Assembly (NCBI RefSeq): GCF_002204745.1
Contig: NZ_NIRR01000007.1
Span: 62,001-126,000, forward strand
From: Hymenobacter amundsenii
Lineage (GTDB): Bacteria > Bacteroidota > Bacteroidia > Cytophagales > Hymenobacteraceae
Direction: 5' to 3'
Length of the DNA stretch: 64,000 bases
Shown: positions 1 through 8,265 of the stretch, one piece after another
Numbering within the stretch: the stretch's first letter is position 1
How the letters are laid out: each line of letters starts with the position of its first letter
Translations under genes and position numbers: made by a program
The notes under the pieces: generated by a model
The model's database searches: none
What the model was told of the DNA's origin: nothing
Seen by the model: only the letters and a program-made list of their open reading frames with translations

Positions 1-2290
1 CGTTCAGCGTGAGGTCGGCCCGCTTATCCCAGAACGACTTCTTGGCCCCCAGCGAGTAGTAGAGGTTGCCCGAGCCCAGGCCCTGAATCTGAGGGTCGCG
101 CAGCGAACCGTACAAGAAGGCTTGCAGCACTACCTCCTTGGGGAGTTTGTAGGAGGTGTTCAGGTTGAGGCCAGCCGTGAACCCGCTCCGGTTTAGGCCC
201 AGTGCGGCGCTGCGGCGCGTGATGTAGCGCACGTTGGGGCCACCGCTCAAGTCCCAGTCCTTGGCCGGCTTCACCGAACCATACACGTTCAGCTCGTAAA
301 AGGCATTGGCCGCCACGTTCCGGTAGGTCTGCTCCGTAACGTTGGCCTTGGGGTCGATGAGCCGGCTCACCTGCTCGATGGCGTTACCGGTGCGCCGCAT
401 CGAACCCGACACGCTCAGGGAGGCCGTTTTAATGGTCGTGTTGTAGCTCAGCTCGTAGGAGTTGGTCAGCTCGGCGTTCAGGGTGGGGTTGCCGAAGCTG
501 ACGACGTTGGGGTCGGACGTATCGCGGAACGGGTTGAGGTAGTAAATGGAGGGCCGCGTGATGCGGCGGCTGTAAGCCAGGCGCAGGCTGCTGGCCTCAC
601 TGAGCGTGTATTGGGCGTTGGCGTTGGGCAACGGCGAATAGTAGCTGCGCTGGAAACCCGTGCCGGTGGTGCGGAAATCGGCGCTCAGGGCCGTGCGCTC
701 CAGCCGCCCGCCCACGCTGGCACTTACCTTTTTACCCAGCCCGAACGAGTAGGTCATATAGGCCGCCTGCACGTTTTGTTGGTAGTCGAAGTCGGTGCCG
801 CGCTCTGGCAGGCGCACCAGCTCGGGGTTGCGGCCCTCGGTGAGGATATCGACGTAGGCCCGCGAACCGGTGCCGCGCCAGATGGCTTTCAGGCCGGTTT
901 CGAGCTTGGCTTTTTTGGTTAGCGGCTGCACGAAATCGGTCTGCACGGTGGTTTCGGAGCCGGGTTGGCGTCCCCGGCTCCGCTCGCGGGCGCTGGCTTG
1001 CCAGGGTTCCAGGGGCACGAGCTGGCCGGCGTACTGCTCGAAATCGTACCCGCTGGTGCTGGGGCTGGACGCGTACTGGGCCAGCACGCTCCACTCGCGG
1101 CCCGGCTTCACGAAGGTGCGGGTGTAGGTGCCGGTTAGTTCGGCGTTGGTACCGCGGAAGCGGTTGCGGTTGTCGCGCACGAAATCGTCTAGGGTGCTCG
1201 TCGTACCGCCGGGCCGGGTCGTGCGGCTTACCAGCGTCTGGTCGCTACGGCCGCCCCAGCCATTGAGCGAGCCCGCCAGCGAGAACGAGTGATGCTCGGC
1301 CGGGTCGAAATCAAGCCCCACCGAGCCGTAGTACCAGCCACCCTTGTTGTAATTGTCGCTATTTTGGCGCAGCAGGCTGGCCACGTCTCCATTGGCACCA
1401 TCGAAATTGGTCCGCTCCCGCACCGATTCTCCGGGGTTGTACCAGAGCCCGCTGCCCAACGACGAAGTAAAGCCAACCTTGGCGGTGCGGAAGTTGAGCG
1501 ACGCGTTCAGGTTGGAGTTACGGTTGCCGCCGGAAGCGCTTATCCGGCCGTTGGGCTTCTGCTCGGAGCCTTTCTTGAGCACGATGTTGATAATGCCGGC
1601 CGTACCCTCGCCGTCGTACTTGGCCGGCGGGGTCGTAATCAGCTCCACGCTCTGGATTTGCTCGGCCGGAATGCTTTTCAAGGCCTCGGCCAGGTTCTTG
1701 GCCAGCGTGGGCGAGGGCTTGTTGTTGATGAGCACCCGGAAGTTACCCGAGCCGCGCATTTTCACGTTGCCGTCGCCGTCCACGGCCAGCAGCGGGGCCT
1801 TGCGCAGCACATCGGCGGCCGTGCCGCCCGTGTTCGTAATGTCCTGGTCGGCATTGTACACCAGCCGGTCGGGGCGCACTTCTACTACCGGCTTGCTAGC
1901 CGTCACCAGTACTTCGCCCAGGGCTGTACCGGCGGCGGGCAGCCGCAGCGGCGGGGCTTCGGTGGTGCCAGTGGCGGCCACGGTTACCGGCCGGGTGCGG
2001 CTGCCGTAGCCCACAAAACTGGCTTGTAAGCGGTAGGCGCCCGGCGTCAGCTTTTCGAGCACGAACCGGCCCCGCTCGTCGGCGGCCACGCCGGTCAGGG
2101 GTTTATCGGGCGGGGTGGCGGGCAGCAGCACCACCGTGGCGTAGGGCACCGGGGCGCCCTTTACCGAATCGAGCACTACACCCGTCAGGCGGGCGGTGCC
2201 GGCGGCTGGGGCGGGCGCTTGCTGCGCTTGGGCCCCGGGGCCAAACCAGAGCAGCATCAGGAGTAGGGCGGAAGTGTAGCGGTATTTCAT
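1..2290 (-). CDS. TonB-dependent receptor, OMP_b-brl type (3' end outside the window)
   Basis: Outer-membrane receptor that would import a ligand using TonB energy. The frame stays open from the ATG at 2290 to the left edge, giving about 763 residues. Residues 1-22 form a signal peptide ending QAQ. Residues about 33-118 are a carboxypeptidase-regulatory-like domain, seen in GAPVPYATV and SFVGYG. A TonB plug follows at about 125-240, with NADQDITNTGGTAADVLRK, VKMRGSGNFRVLINNK and GIINIVLKKG. The rest is beta-barrel with alternating aromatic strands, including RITRPSIYYLNPF and NPTLNAELTNSYELS. No SusD-like gene lies next to it, so a glycan-uptake pair is not supported. The ligand is unknown. 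It runs toward the left edge alone, with folB upstream on the same strand but separated by a hairpin. Family assignment is firm. Confidence 0.9.
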   Translation of the reverse strand, partial: MKYRYTSALLLMLLWFGPGAQAQQAPAPAAGTARLTGVVLDSVKGAPVPYATVVLLPATPPDKPLTGVAADERGRFVLEKLTPGAYRLQASFVGYGSRTRPVTVAATGTTEAPPLRLPAAGTALGEVLVTASKPVVEVRPDRLVYNADQDITNTGGTAADVLRKAPLLAVDGDGNVKMRGSGNFRVLINNKPSPTLAKNLAEALKSIPAEQIQSVELITTPPAKYDGEGTAGIINIVLKKGSEQKPNGRISASGGNRNSNLNASLNFRTAKVGFTSSLGSGLWYNPGESVRERTNFDGANGDVASLLRQNSDNYNKGGWYYGSVGLDFDPAEHHSFSLAGSLNGWGGRSDQTLVSRTTRPGGTTSTLDDFVRDNRNRFRGTNAELTGTYTRTFVKPGREWSVLAQYASSPSTSGYDFEQYAGQLVPLEPWQASARERSRGRQPGSETTVQTDFVQPLTKKAKLETGLKAIWRGTGSRAYVDILTEGRNPELVRLPERGTDFDYQQNVQAAYMTYSFGLGKKVSASVGGRLERTALSADFRTTGTGFQRSYYSPLPNANAQYTLSEASSLRLAYSRRITRPSIYYLNPFRDTSDPNVVSFGNPTLNAELTNSYELSYNTTIKTASLSVSGSMRRTGNAIEQVSRLIDPKANVTEQTYRNVAANAFYELNVYGSVKPAKDWDLSGGPNVRYITRRSAALGLNRSGFTAGLNLNTSYKLPKEVVLQAFLYGSLRDPQIQGLGSGNLYYSLGAKKSFWDKRADLTLN

Positions 2291-2639
2291 TAGCGGTAAC
2301 AAGAATGGTCTAACGTGTAATCAAGAAGTGCAATGGCCCGCGTAAGGTTGCCCGGCAGCCAGGATAGTCGGCTCAGCCGCCGGCACATAATTATTCTACA
2401 AAGAAGCGACGCGTTAGGCCGACAAACAATCCGGCCCCGCCGCCCGGCCCCGATAATTCAACCAACCCTCGAAACACGTCTACCAACCCGCCCTTTCCTC
2501 AGTTGTCAGGCACCGATATTTCCTGTCATTCCCAAAAATCCGGGGCTTCCAAACGCACCACTCCCCCACGCAACAGCTTTCTTTTGAGCAATTGCATGGG
2601 GGAGTGGTGCGTTGTTGGCGGTCAAAACGGCGCTTTGCG
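2291..2639. other. Gene-free gap between TonB receptor and folB
   Basis: About 350 bases hold the upstream region of the TonB receptor and the hairpin behind folB. I found no exact TAnnTTTG element for the receptor on the minus strand and no riboswitch-like structure. Short open frames here lack coding character. Confidence 0.5.
2552..2613 (-). terminator. Hairpin downstream of folB
   Basis: Two 22-base arms (2552-2573 and 2592-2613) pair with one mismatch around an 18-base loop, 27 bases after the folB stop. The minus-strand transcript continues into a short T tract about 15-20 bases later. A terminator is the likely role, although the T tract is not directly adjacent. Confidence 0.6.
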
Positions 2640-2999
2640 CTACGGCCGGCGGCGCTCCAGCGTAACGCGGGCACGGTGGCAGATGCCGCCCAACGGCGGA
2701 TTGAACTTGGAAACGCACACGCGTACCCCGTTCACGTAGGGAAATTCAGCCAGTATCCGGTCGAGCACGCGGTGGCCCAGGTGTTCGAGCAAACGGGCCG
2801 GGGCCTGCATCTCCTCGGCCACCACCCGGTAAAGCACCTCATAGTTCACCGTTTCGCGCAGCTGATCGGAAGCCCCGGCCGCGTGCAGGTCGGTATCAAT
2901 GAAGAGGTCGATACCATACTTATTGCCGATTTTCTGCTCCTCGTCATAATATCCGTGGAAGGCGAAAAACTCCATGCCTTCAAGTGCAATCTGACCCAT
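2640..2999 (-). CDS. folB: Dihydroneopterin aldolase FolB
   Basis: Converts 7,8-dihydroneopterin to 6-hydroxymethyl-7,8-dihydropterin and glycolaldehyde in folate synthesis. It is 119 residues, the normal length for the family, and aligns end to end: MGQIALEGMEFFAFHGYYDEE at the start (the FFAFHG motif), ETVNYEVLY in the middle with the conserved Asn-Tyr, and the lysine-containing VCVSKFNPPLGG near the end, where the Lys is the catalytic residue. It acts as a cytosolic oligomer. The other pterin gene in this window, folE, is 27 kb away, so the pathway is not clustered. A hairpin follows the stop codon, and a gagtgaat-type repeat lies just before the start. Confidence 0.93.
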   Translation of the reverse strand: MGQIALEGMEFFAFHGYYDEEQKIGNKYGIDLFIDTDLHAAGASDQLRETVNYEVLYRVVAEEMQAPARLLEHLGHRVLDRILAEFPYVNGVRVCVSKFNPPLGGICHRARVTLERRRP

Positions 3000-3008
3000 G
3001 AGGTGAAC

Positions 3009-3032
3009 TGAGTGAATAAGTGAATGAGTGAC
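3009..3032. repeat. Short tandem repeat of gagtgaat type before folB
   Basis: Three imperfect copies of a gtgaatga-like unit lie 10 bases upstream of the folB start. The same unit recurs at 5291-5384 and 40298-40332. Confidence 0.6.
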
Positions 3033-3071
3033 TTTGTGAGCAAGGCGAAGCCGCCACTCGGGGCCGGAAAC

Positions 3072-3103
3072 AACGAAGCCCGCCCAGGGAGGCAGGCTTC
3101 GTT
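3072..3103 (-). terminator. Hairpin downstream of divIVA-like gene
   Basis: A perfect 9-base stem (AACGAAGCC at 3072-3080 with GGCTTCGTT at 3095-3103) around a 14-base loop lies about 70 bases after the stop of the upstream gene. No convincing T tract follows, so the termination role is tentative. Confidence 0.4.
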
Positions 3104-3171
3104 CTCAGGAGCACTTACGGACAGTCCGAAGCTGTAATCCGGGCAATTCGCCTGATCCAGACAGTGAGCAG

Positions 3172-4257
3172 TTAGAGCTCGTCGAAGAACGATTTTTCAC
3201 TTAGTGCGGCCGGGGTAGTAGCCATTCCTGGCTGGCCGGGGTGGATAGACGGGGCCGGTTGGTTGATTTCGGGGTGACTGGGGCCGATGGGTTGGATGTC
3301 GGGAGCCGGGGGCTCCACGCGGTTCGGCGCCGGGTCGGGCACCCGCATGGGGCCGGGTGGGTCGATGTGGGGCGCGGGCGAGATGCCGGGGTTCTCATTT
3401 GGAGAACCCGGACGGTCGATTTCGGGACCGGGCTGCTGGGCTGGGGCACCACGGTCGGGGTCGTTATGCTCGGGCTCGCGGCTGGGGTCGGGCTGCTGGC
3501 CGGGCTTGGGGTTGTAGCCAGTGGTGGCCGGCTGGGCCACGCGGGCATCGGGGGTGGCAGCCGAGCCAGCATGCGCGGAGTAGGCCGGCGCCGGGGCCGC
3601 AATAGCGGCGGCCGAAGCGGTGGCAGTAGTGGAAACGTGCATGGTAGCGGGGGCGTCAAGAGTAGAAGGTTCGTCGGCCGAAGCCGGACGATTTACCTTT
3701 ACGCTGGCTGCCCGCGAAAGGATGGCCGCCGTGCTGGTTTTTGGGCGGGCGCGGGCTTTTTCCACTTTTTCGAGGGCATCGGAAGCCAGGTGGTGCAGGT
3801 CGCGGGTGAGGCCGTCGAGCAGGTTTTCGAGGCGCTGGCACTCCTGGCCCAGGCCGCCAACTTCCTTCTTCATCTCGGCCACCGTGCGCTCGGCCTGCTG
3901 ATAAGCGTCATCAACTACACTGCGGGCTTTCTGGCGGGCGGTGGCCAGCAACTGCTCGGCCTGGAGCTGGGCCTCGCGCACGCGCAAATCGGCGTCGCGC
4001 TGGGCCTGCTCCGTGATGCTGTTACCGGTGTCTTCGGCCGTTTTGAGGGTGCGGTAGAGGCTGGTTTCCACCTCGCGCATCTTGCTTACGTCCTGGGTAG
4101 CATGCTCCAGCTTGAGGCGCAGCTCCCGATTTTCGTCGCCCATTCGCTCCCACTGCTGCGAAACGGTCTGTAAAAAGGCCTGCACTTCGTCCTTATCGAG
4201 GCCGCGAAAGGCTTTTTCAAAGGTTTTCTGCCGGATATCGAGGGCGGTAATCTTCAT
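3172..4257 (-). CDS. DivIVA-domain coiled-coil protein with proline-rich tail
   Basis: The 361-residue protein starts with a clear DivIVA N-terminal segment: MKITALDIRQKTFEKAFRGLD, then DKDEVQAFLQTVSQQWERM. DivIVA proteins recognise curved membrane and recruit division or polar partners. A long coiled coil follows to about residue 185, rich in Glu, Gln, Arg and Ala. The last 150 or so residues are low-complexity, dominated by Pro, Ala, Thr and Asn, with repeated PxxNP and PGP stretches, and end in KSFFDEL. The tail is much longer than in the usual 160-250-residue family members and is probably disordered. The upstream gap to the WD40 gene carries an inverted pair of short repeats, so it is unclear whether the two are co-transcribed. 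Family assignment is firm; the role in this phylum is poorly known. Confidence 0.85.
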   Translation of the reverse strand: MKITALDIRQKTFEKAFRGLDKDEVQAFLQTVSQQWERMGDENRELRLKLEHATQDVSKMREVETSLYRTLKTAEDTGNSITEQAQRDADLRVREAQLQAEQLLATARQKARSVVDDAYQQAERTVAEMKKEVGGLGQECQRLENLLDGLTRDLHHLASDALEKVEKARARPKTSTAAILSRAASVKVNRPASADEPSTLDAPATMHVSTTATASAAAIAAPAPAYSAHAGSAATPDARVAQPATTGYNPKPGQQPDPSREPEHNDPDRGAPAQQPGPEIDRPGSPNENPGISPAPHIDPPGPMRVPDPAPNRVEPPAPDIQPIGPSHPEINQPAPSIHPGQPGMATTPAALSEKSFFDEL

Positions 4258-4264
4258 TTCTTTT

Positions 4265-4372
4265 GAGCTGTTAGCTGAAAGCTGTTAGCTATTAGCTCAG
4301 GGCTAATAACCTTGAGGCAACTGGGTAAGCCGGTGGAGTTTTGGCGCGGAAGCTAACAGCTAACAGCTCAAA
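4265..4372. repeat. Inverted pair of agctgttagct short tandem repeats
   Basis: The left block (4265-4311) repeats agctgttagct/agctattagct. The right block (4351-4372) carries the reverse complement, agctaacagct. A transcript from the WD40 gene into divIVA would fold here. The same unit pair occurs at 38227-38335. Confidence 0.7.
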
Positions 4373-5293
4373 TCACCCCACCTGCCAGACCGCCAGACTA
4401 CGGTCGTCGCTACACGAAACTAGCCTATTCTGGCCGCCCGGCCAAAATAACTTGTTCACCGACGTGCCGTGGCCGGCGTGGCGGGCGCGGTCGACCACGC
4501 GCAGCAACTGCCCGGTGGCCGCGTCCCAGAGCTTGATGCTCTTGTCCATACTGCAGGTGGCCAGCAGGCGGGCATCGGGCGAAAAAACCAGGTGGTTGAT
4601 AGTGAACATATGGGCCACTACGGTGCGCAGGGGCGCATAAGCGGCGGCCACGTCCCAGGTGCGCAGGTGGGCGTCGCGGCCGGCCGTGAGTAGGTGACGG
4701 CCGTCGGGCGAGTAGGCGCAGGTGAACACCGAGTTGGTTGCGCCTTCGATGGTGTGCTTTACTTCCAGCGAATCAAGGTCGAGAATGCGCGTTTTCCAGT
4801 CGGAACCGCCCACCGCCAGCTCGCCGCGCGTTTCGTGCAGGGCCAGGCAGCGCAGGCTTTTATCGGAGATGCGCCGCAGGGTTTCCAGCTTGAAATCGGT
4901 AGTACGCAATACCGCCAACGTGCCATCGGCCAGCGCCACGTACAGGCGTTGCCGGGCCGCGGAGTATTGGATATCGAAAATGGCAACGGGCGGCAACGCG
5001 GTGGCATGGGCCAGCTTTTTATTGGCCAGATCAATCACCTGCACACCCTGGTAATTGTGGCCTAGCGCCAGCAGATTTCGGCCAGGAAGCGGGCACAGCG
5101 CGTACACCGAATTCTCGACCCGCGCCACCAAATCGCCGTCGTGTTCGGGCGCGGCCGTATCCCAGGCCACCACCAGTCCGTCGGCCCCGGCCGAGTACAC
5201 TGTTTCTTCCCCTACGGTGCCGGACAGCGCATACACGCAGTCGCGGTGGCCAGCAAGGGTGGCAATTTTCTGAACTGTCGGGCGCGTGGTCAA
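4373..5293 (-). CDS. WD40-repeat beta-propeller protein
   Basis: A single beta-propeller of about seven WD40 blades fills the protein. Typical blades are HRDCVYALSG, NSVFTCAYSPDGRHLLTAG followed by LRTWDV, NHLVFSPDARLLATCSMD with SIKLWD, and the closing SCSDDRSLAVWQVG. There is no signal peptide or enzyme domain, so it is probably a cytosolic scaffold with an unknown partner. I place the start at a TTG (5293, MTTRPTVQKIATL) rather than the ATG at 5332. The longer version would be translated from a promoter element (TATCTTTG at 5318-5325) and from the gagtgaat repeat, giving the unlikely N-terminus MTVSLLTHSLIHSL. Fold assignment is firm; the start is an inference. Confidence 0.82.
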   Translation of the reverse strand: MTTRPTVQKIATLAGHRDCVYALSGTVGEETVYSAGADGLVVAWDTAAPEHDGDLVARVENSVYALCPLPGRNLLALGHNYQGVQVIDLANKKLAHATALPPVAIFDIQYSAARQRLYVALADGTLAVLRTTDFKLETLRRISDKSLRCLALHETRGELAVGGSDWKTRILDLDSLEVKHTIEGATNSVFTCAYSPDGRHLLTAGRDAHLRTWDVAAAYAPLRTVVAHMFTINHLVFSPDARLLATCSMDKSIKLWDAATGQLLRVVDRARHAGHGTSVNKLFWPGGQNRLVSCSDDRSLAVWQVG

Positions 5294-5384
5294 TGAGTGA
5301 ATGAGTGAATGAGTTAGCAAAGATACGGTCATCTGCTATCTGACCCTACCTTCGTTCACTCATTCACCGAGTCACTCCTTCACC
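5291..5384. repeat. Inverted pair of gagtgaat short tandem repeats in a divergent promoter region
   Basis: The left block 5291-5316 is three copies of atgagtga. The right block 5354-5384 is the reverse-complement type (ttcactcattcac). They bracket the divergent promoter region between the WD40 and phosphopantetheinyl transferase genes. Confidence 0.7.
5318..5325 (-). promoter_or_regulatory. Bacteroidota -7 element for the WD40 gene
   Basis: The minus strand reads TATCTTTG, an exact TAnnTTTG. It would start transcription near 5312 and excludes the ATG at 5332 as the start codon. Confidence 0.55.
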
Positions 5385-5391
5385 GCCATCC

Positions 5392-6036
5392 GTGCCCCTG
5401 CATTCCCTCTCCCCTGTTTCCGCCAGCGCCGTGCTCGGGCTATGGCACCTCACGGAGCCGGCCGCTGCCCTCTGGGAGCGGCTGCCGGCTCCCACGCACT
5501 ACCTGGCCCAGTTTCCCGACGGCCGCGACGAGTTGCGGAGCCGGCAGTGGCTGGCCGCCCGCGCCCTGGCCCACCAGGTACTGCGTGAGCTAACCGATGC
5601 CCCCGCCACCCTCCAAAACGACGCCAACGGCCGGCCCCACTTCGCCGAACTGCCCGCCTACGGGGTGTCGTTGTCGCACTCGGGCGAGTGGGTGGCGGCC
5701 CTGGTTTCGAGCCAGCAGGCCGTTGGCACAGATATTGAACTGATCCGACCAAAAGCGCAAAAGTTGGCCCGCCGGTTTCTAGCGGAAACCGAGCAGGCCG
5801 ATGCCGGCGACGATGCAACCAAGCACTGTCTTTACTGGAGTGCCAAGGAAACGCTCTACAAGCTGCATAGTCGCCGGGGCCTAGTGTTTAAAGAGCAGTT
5901 ACTGCTCAGTCCGTTTGAGCGGCGGGAGGCAGGTGTTTTGACGGGACACCTGCTCGTAGAAAACCCCCGCCGCCAACACCAGGTCCATTATTTGTCGCCC
6001 GCTCCCGACTACGTCCTAACCTATTGCGTAGGTTGA
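5392..6036 (+). CDS. Sfp-type 4'-phosphopantetheinyl transferase
   Basis: Transfers the phosphopantetheine arm of CoA to acyl or peptidyl carrier proteins. The 214-residue length fits the Sfp group. Key motifs are present: YGVSLSHSGEW (the SxSHS-like substrate loop), VGTDIELIRPK (the GxDxE Mg-binding motif) and LYWSAKETLYKLH (WxxKEAxxK-like). The start is GTG at 5392. Upstream at 5347-5354 is TACCTTCG, one base from the TAnnTTTG consensus. It is divergent from the WD40 gene. No carrier-protein or polyketide gene lies nearby, so it probably serves the fatty-acid carrier or a remote pathway. Confidence 0.88.
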   Translation: MPLHSLSPVSASAVLGLWHLTEPAAALWERLPAPTHYLAQFPDGRDELRSRQWLAARALAHQVLRELTDAPATLQNDANGRPHFAELPAYGVSLSHSGEWVAALVSSQQAVGTDIELIRPKAQKLARRFLAETEQADAGDDATKHCLYWSAKETLYKLHSRRGLVFKEQLLLSPFERREAGVLTGHLLVENPRRQHQVHYLSPAPDYVLTYCVG

Positions 6037-6151
6037 AGTAGGGATATGGCAAGCTGAATGCGGCCTCAACGTCTTGCGCGTAGTTCGCTTTGGCCTTTGT
6101 CTTCCGCTTGCTTTTACCTTCACTTACCCACTCACTCGTTCCCCCGCCGCC

Positions 6152-6760
6152 ATGTCTTTCCGCCGTATTTCCCTGCTTGCTGCCATCGCTTTGCTGCTCG
6201 GCACCGTTGCCGTGGGCACAGCACGCGCGCAGGGCCGCTCGGTAGCCGATTTCAGCCTTAAAAACGCCGCTAACACTGAAGTAACCCTCAAAGGCTACTC
6301 GGCCGATAAAGCCGTGGTGGTGGTCTTCGTGAATCCCAACTGCCCCTTCTCCAAGCTCTATCAAAACCGGTTGGCGGCTCTGAATTCCAGTTACGGCAGC
6401 CGGGGCGTGCAGTTTCTGTTTATTGATACGCCCATCAACATGGAAGCGTCCGTGGACGCGAACGAGGCGGAGAAAGTTAAAATCAAAGTGAGTGGCGGGG
6501 CCAGCTTGCCCCTGTTCACCGATGAGGGCCAGACCGTCAGCACCCTGCTCGGGGCCACCAAAACGCCCGAAGTTGTGGTACTGCAACCCGAGGGCGGCAG
6601 CTTCGCCGTCCGTTACCGCGGCGCCATCGACGACAATCCGCAGGTAGAGAATTACGTGAAGCAGAAGTACCTGGAGCAGGTGCTTGACAACCTGCTGGCC
6701 GGCCGCGCCGCCGGCGTACCCGACAAACGCGCCGCCGGCTGCCTGATCAAGCGGTTTTAG
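6152..6760 (+). CDS. Periplasmic redoxin / thioredoxin-fold protein
   Basis: Residues 1-27 are a signal peptide (ISLLAAIALLLGTVA ... ARAQ), so it acts outside the inner membrane. The mature part is an AhpC/TSA-like thioredoxin fold: VADFSLKNAANTEVTLKGYS, then VVVVFVNPNCPFSKLYQNR with the peroxidatic-type Cys64. The usual CxxC is absent; the second cysteine, Cys198, is near the C-terminus in RAAGCLIKRF, a pairing typical of a Bacteroidota redoxin subgroup. The region KTPEVVVLQ contains the conserved cis-Pro loop. I prefer the ATG at 6152 to one at 6074, because it puts the signal peptide at the N-terminus. It probably reduces or oxidises thiols or peroxides; the substrate is unknown. The gene ends facing the next one across a large hairpin. 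Confidence 0.82.
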   Translation: MSFRRISLLAAIALLLGTVAVGTARAQGRSVADFSLKNAANTEVTLKGYSADKAVVVVFVNPNCPFSKLYQNRLAALNSSYGSRGVQFLFIDTPINMEASVDANEAEKVKIKVSGGASLPLFTDEGQTVSTLLGATKTPEVVVLQPEGGSFAVRYRGAIDDNPQVENYVKQKYLEQVLDNLLAGRAAGVPDKRAAGCLIKRF

Positions 6761-6771
6761 TTTTTAAGCAC

Positions 6772-6840
6772 CAAGCAATAAGCCGATGTTCGAATTACTG
6801 GGACTAGTTCCGAGTAATTCGAACATCTGCTTATTGCTTG
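6772..6840. terminator. Long inverted repeat between convergent genes, bidirectional terminator candidate
   Basis: Two 28-base arms (6772-6799 and 6813-6840) pair with one mismatch around a 13-base loop that itself contains the palindrome ACTAGT. It sits between two convergent stop codons, 12 and 15 bases from them. The position fits shared termination, but the perfection and length are beyond what a terminator needs. Confidence 0.65.
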
Positions 6841-6854
6841 CCGCTCATCCTTTC

Positions 6855-7727
6855 CTATTCGTTCGGGTCCGCGTCGGTATCGGCTGACTGAGAATCATCG
6901 AGCAGGATAGCCAGTAACTGGGCCACTTCGGCGGCTTTAGCGGGCTCCTGAAGCTTTTCGAAGCTGACCTGCAGGTTGCGCAGGGCTCGGCGCACAATGT
7001 CGAGGTGGGAACACGGCTCGAAAAAGATGTCGTTGGGGGTGAGGTTGAGCTGCTGAATGTAGTGCTCGATATCGGTGCGCGAAAGTACGAGGCCGCGGTT
7101 GTAGCAGTTGATGTAGAAGGGCTCCAGCGGCGGCTCCAGCTGATAAGTGAGTACAAATAGGTTGGGCAGATTCACGCCGAACACCGGCAGCTTAAGGCGC
7201 TGGGCCACTAGCAGGTAAATTACGCAGAGCGTGAGCGGGTTGCCGCGCCGGGTTTCCAGCACCCGATGCAGCATGGAGTTGGCCGGGGAGTGGAAATTCT
7301 GGGTGTTGGCCGCGAATTTGTGCGCCCGAAACAACACATGGTTAAGAGTTTGCACCTGGTCGGCGGGGTGCATTTCGGGCTGCAGCAGGGTCCAGACCTC
7401 AAACCGCAACTGCTCAATAGCCCGGTTCAGGCTCTGAAAGTCGGCATCGGGGTATTGGTAGGAGTTCAGCAGCCACATGCCTTCGAGCAGGTTCTCGGCG
7501 CCCGACTCGCGCCACACCCGCAGGCGCTGCTGCAACCCCTCGAACTGCAGGTGATGGATTAGATCCTCCAGGCGCTGCTGCTGGCGGGGGTCGAGGCTTT
7601 CCTCCCAGCTTTCTTCCAGAAACGGAATGATGGTTTCGCCCAGGGTCTGAATCTTGTCCTGAATCTGGGGAGCAATTTCCGGGTCGTCGAGCAGGGAAAT
7701 AAGGGCTTTGATTTCGCGGTTAGTCAT
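6855..7727 (-). CDS. SirB1/transglutaminase-like domain protein
   Basis: A 290-residue cytosolic protein of the SirB1-type transglutaminase-like family. The hallmark is ETRRGNPLTLCVIYLLVAQRL (about 171-191), with the catalytic-type Cys, followed by PVFGVNLPNLFVLTY, where other members carry a His. An N-terminal helical part (MTNREIKALISLLDDPE ... IIPFLEESWE) resembles HEAT-like units. A C-terminal tail with paired helices (RRALRNLQVSFEKLQE) is also typical. No signal peptide is present. I use the ATG at 7727, which gives the family's common N-terminus, rather than an upstream frame extension to 7781. Function in this family is unproven. It converges on the redoxin gene across the 6772 hairpin. 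Confidence 0.8.
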   Translation of the reverse strand: MTNREIKALISLLDDPEIAPQIQDKIQTLGETIIPFLEESWEESLDPRQQQRLEDLIHHLQFEGLQQRLRVWRESGAENLLEGMWLLNSYQYPDADFQSLNRAIEQLRFEVWTLLQPEMHPADQVQTLNHVLFRAHKFAANTQNFHSPANSMLHRVLETRRGNPLTLCVIYLLVAQRLKLPVFGVNLPNLFVLTYQLEPPLEPFYINCYNRGLVLSRTDIEHYIQQLNLTPNDIFFEPCSHLDIVRRALRNLQVSFEKLQEPAKAAEVAQLLAILLDDSQSADTDADPNE

Positions 7728-8135
7728 GGAGCGGCGGGGCAGTGGCGGGCACCGGGGAAGGCAGTAAGAGCAAATAAACACAACCCACGCGGTTTTATCA
7801 CCGCTGGTTGCCGGCTAGACAACAGGACGAATGGGTCAGTTTGTTCTTGATTGGAAGTGGTTACTCTATTTATCCTCCGTTGGCTGAACGCGGCGGCCCT
7901 TTCGGACCCCTAGTTTCTGCGGGGCCAACTGCTGGTCTCCAATCCCTGCTCCTCCCCCCGCTCAGCCGTGCAGACTGCCCGAAGCAGCAAGGTGGCCTAC
8001 CCGCGAGTTGCTGCTCGTAATCGGTAACGGATACCAACTTCCGAAAGTGTGGCAGAAAGGAAGTAATAACTCTTTTTGCCTTTTAGTATAGCAGCATGTA
8101 CTAATCCTCCGTTCCCGACCAGAGCTAAACTACAG

Positions 8136-8176
8136 CCTGCCGCCCGCCCCACCGTGGCGGTGGGGCGGGCAGCAGG
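8136..8176. other. GC-rich hairpin in gene-poor region
   Basis: Two 19-base arms (8136-8154 and 8158-8176) pair with one mismatch around a 3-base loop. No T tract follows on either strand. Confidence 0.5.
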
Positions 8177-8229
8177 TTTGATGAGCGGCGTGACTACAGC
8201 AGCGCCGTTCACCCGGTAGTATAATAACA

Positions 8230-8265
8230 CGAAAGCCGCCCCAGAATTAACCGGGGCGGCTTTCG
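8230..8265. terminator. Hairpin, possible terminator of an unrecognised transcript
   Basis: A perfect 13-base stem (8230-8242 with 8253-8265) around AGAATTAACC. It lies 54 bases after the 8136 hairpin and could end a transcript from the gap to its left. Only scattered T follow on the plus strand. Confidence 0.4.

Noticed and set aside
1..2290. Polysaccharide utilisation locus
   Set aside because: The TonB receptor is of the OMP_b-brl type and no SusD-like or glycoside hydrolase gene is adjacent.
7808..8230. Short frames of 70 and 77 codons in the gene-poor region
   Set aside because: Residue use is not protein-like and one runs through the hairpins.
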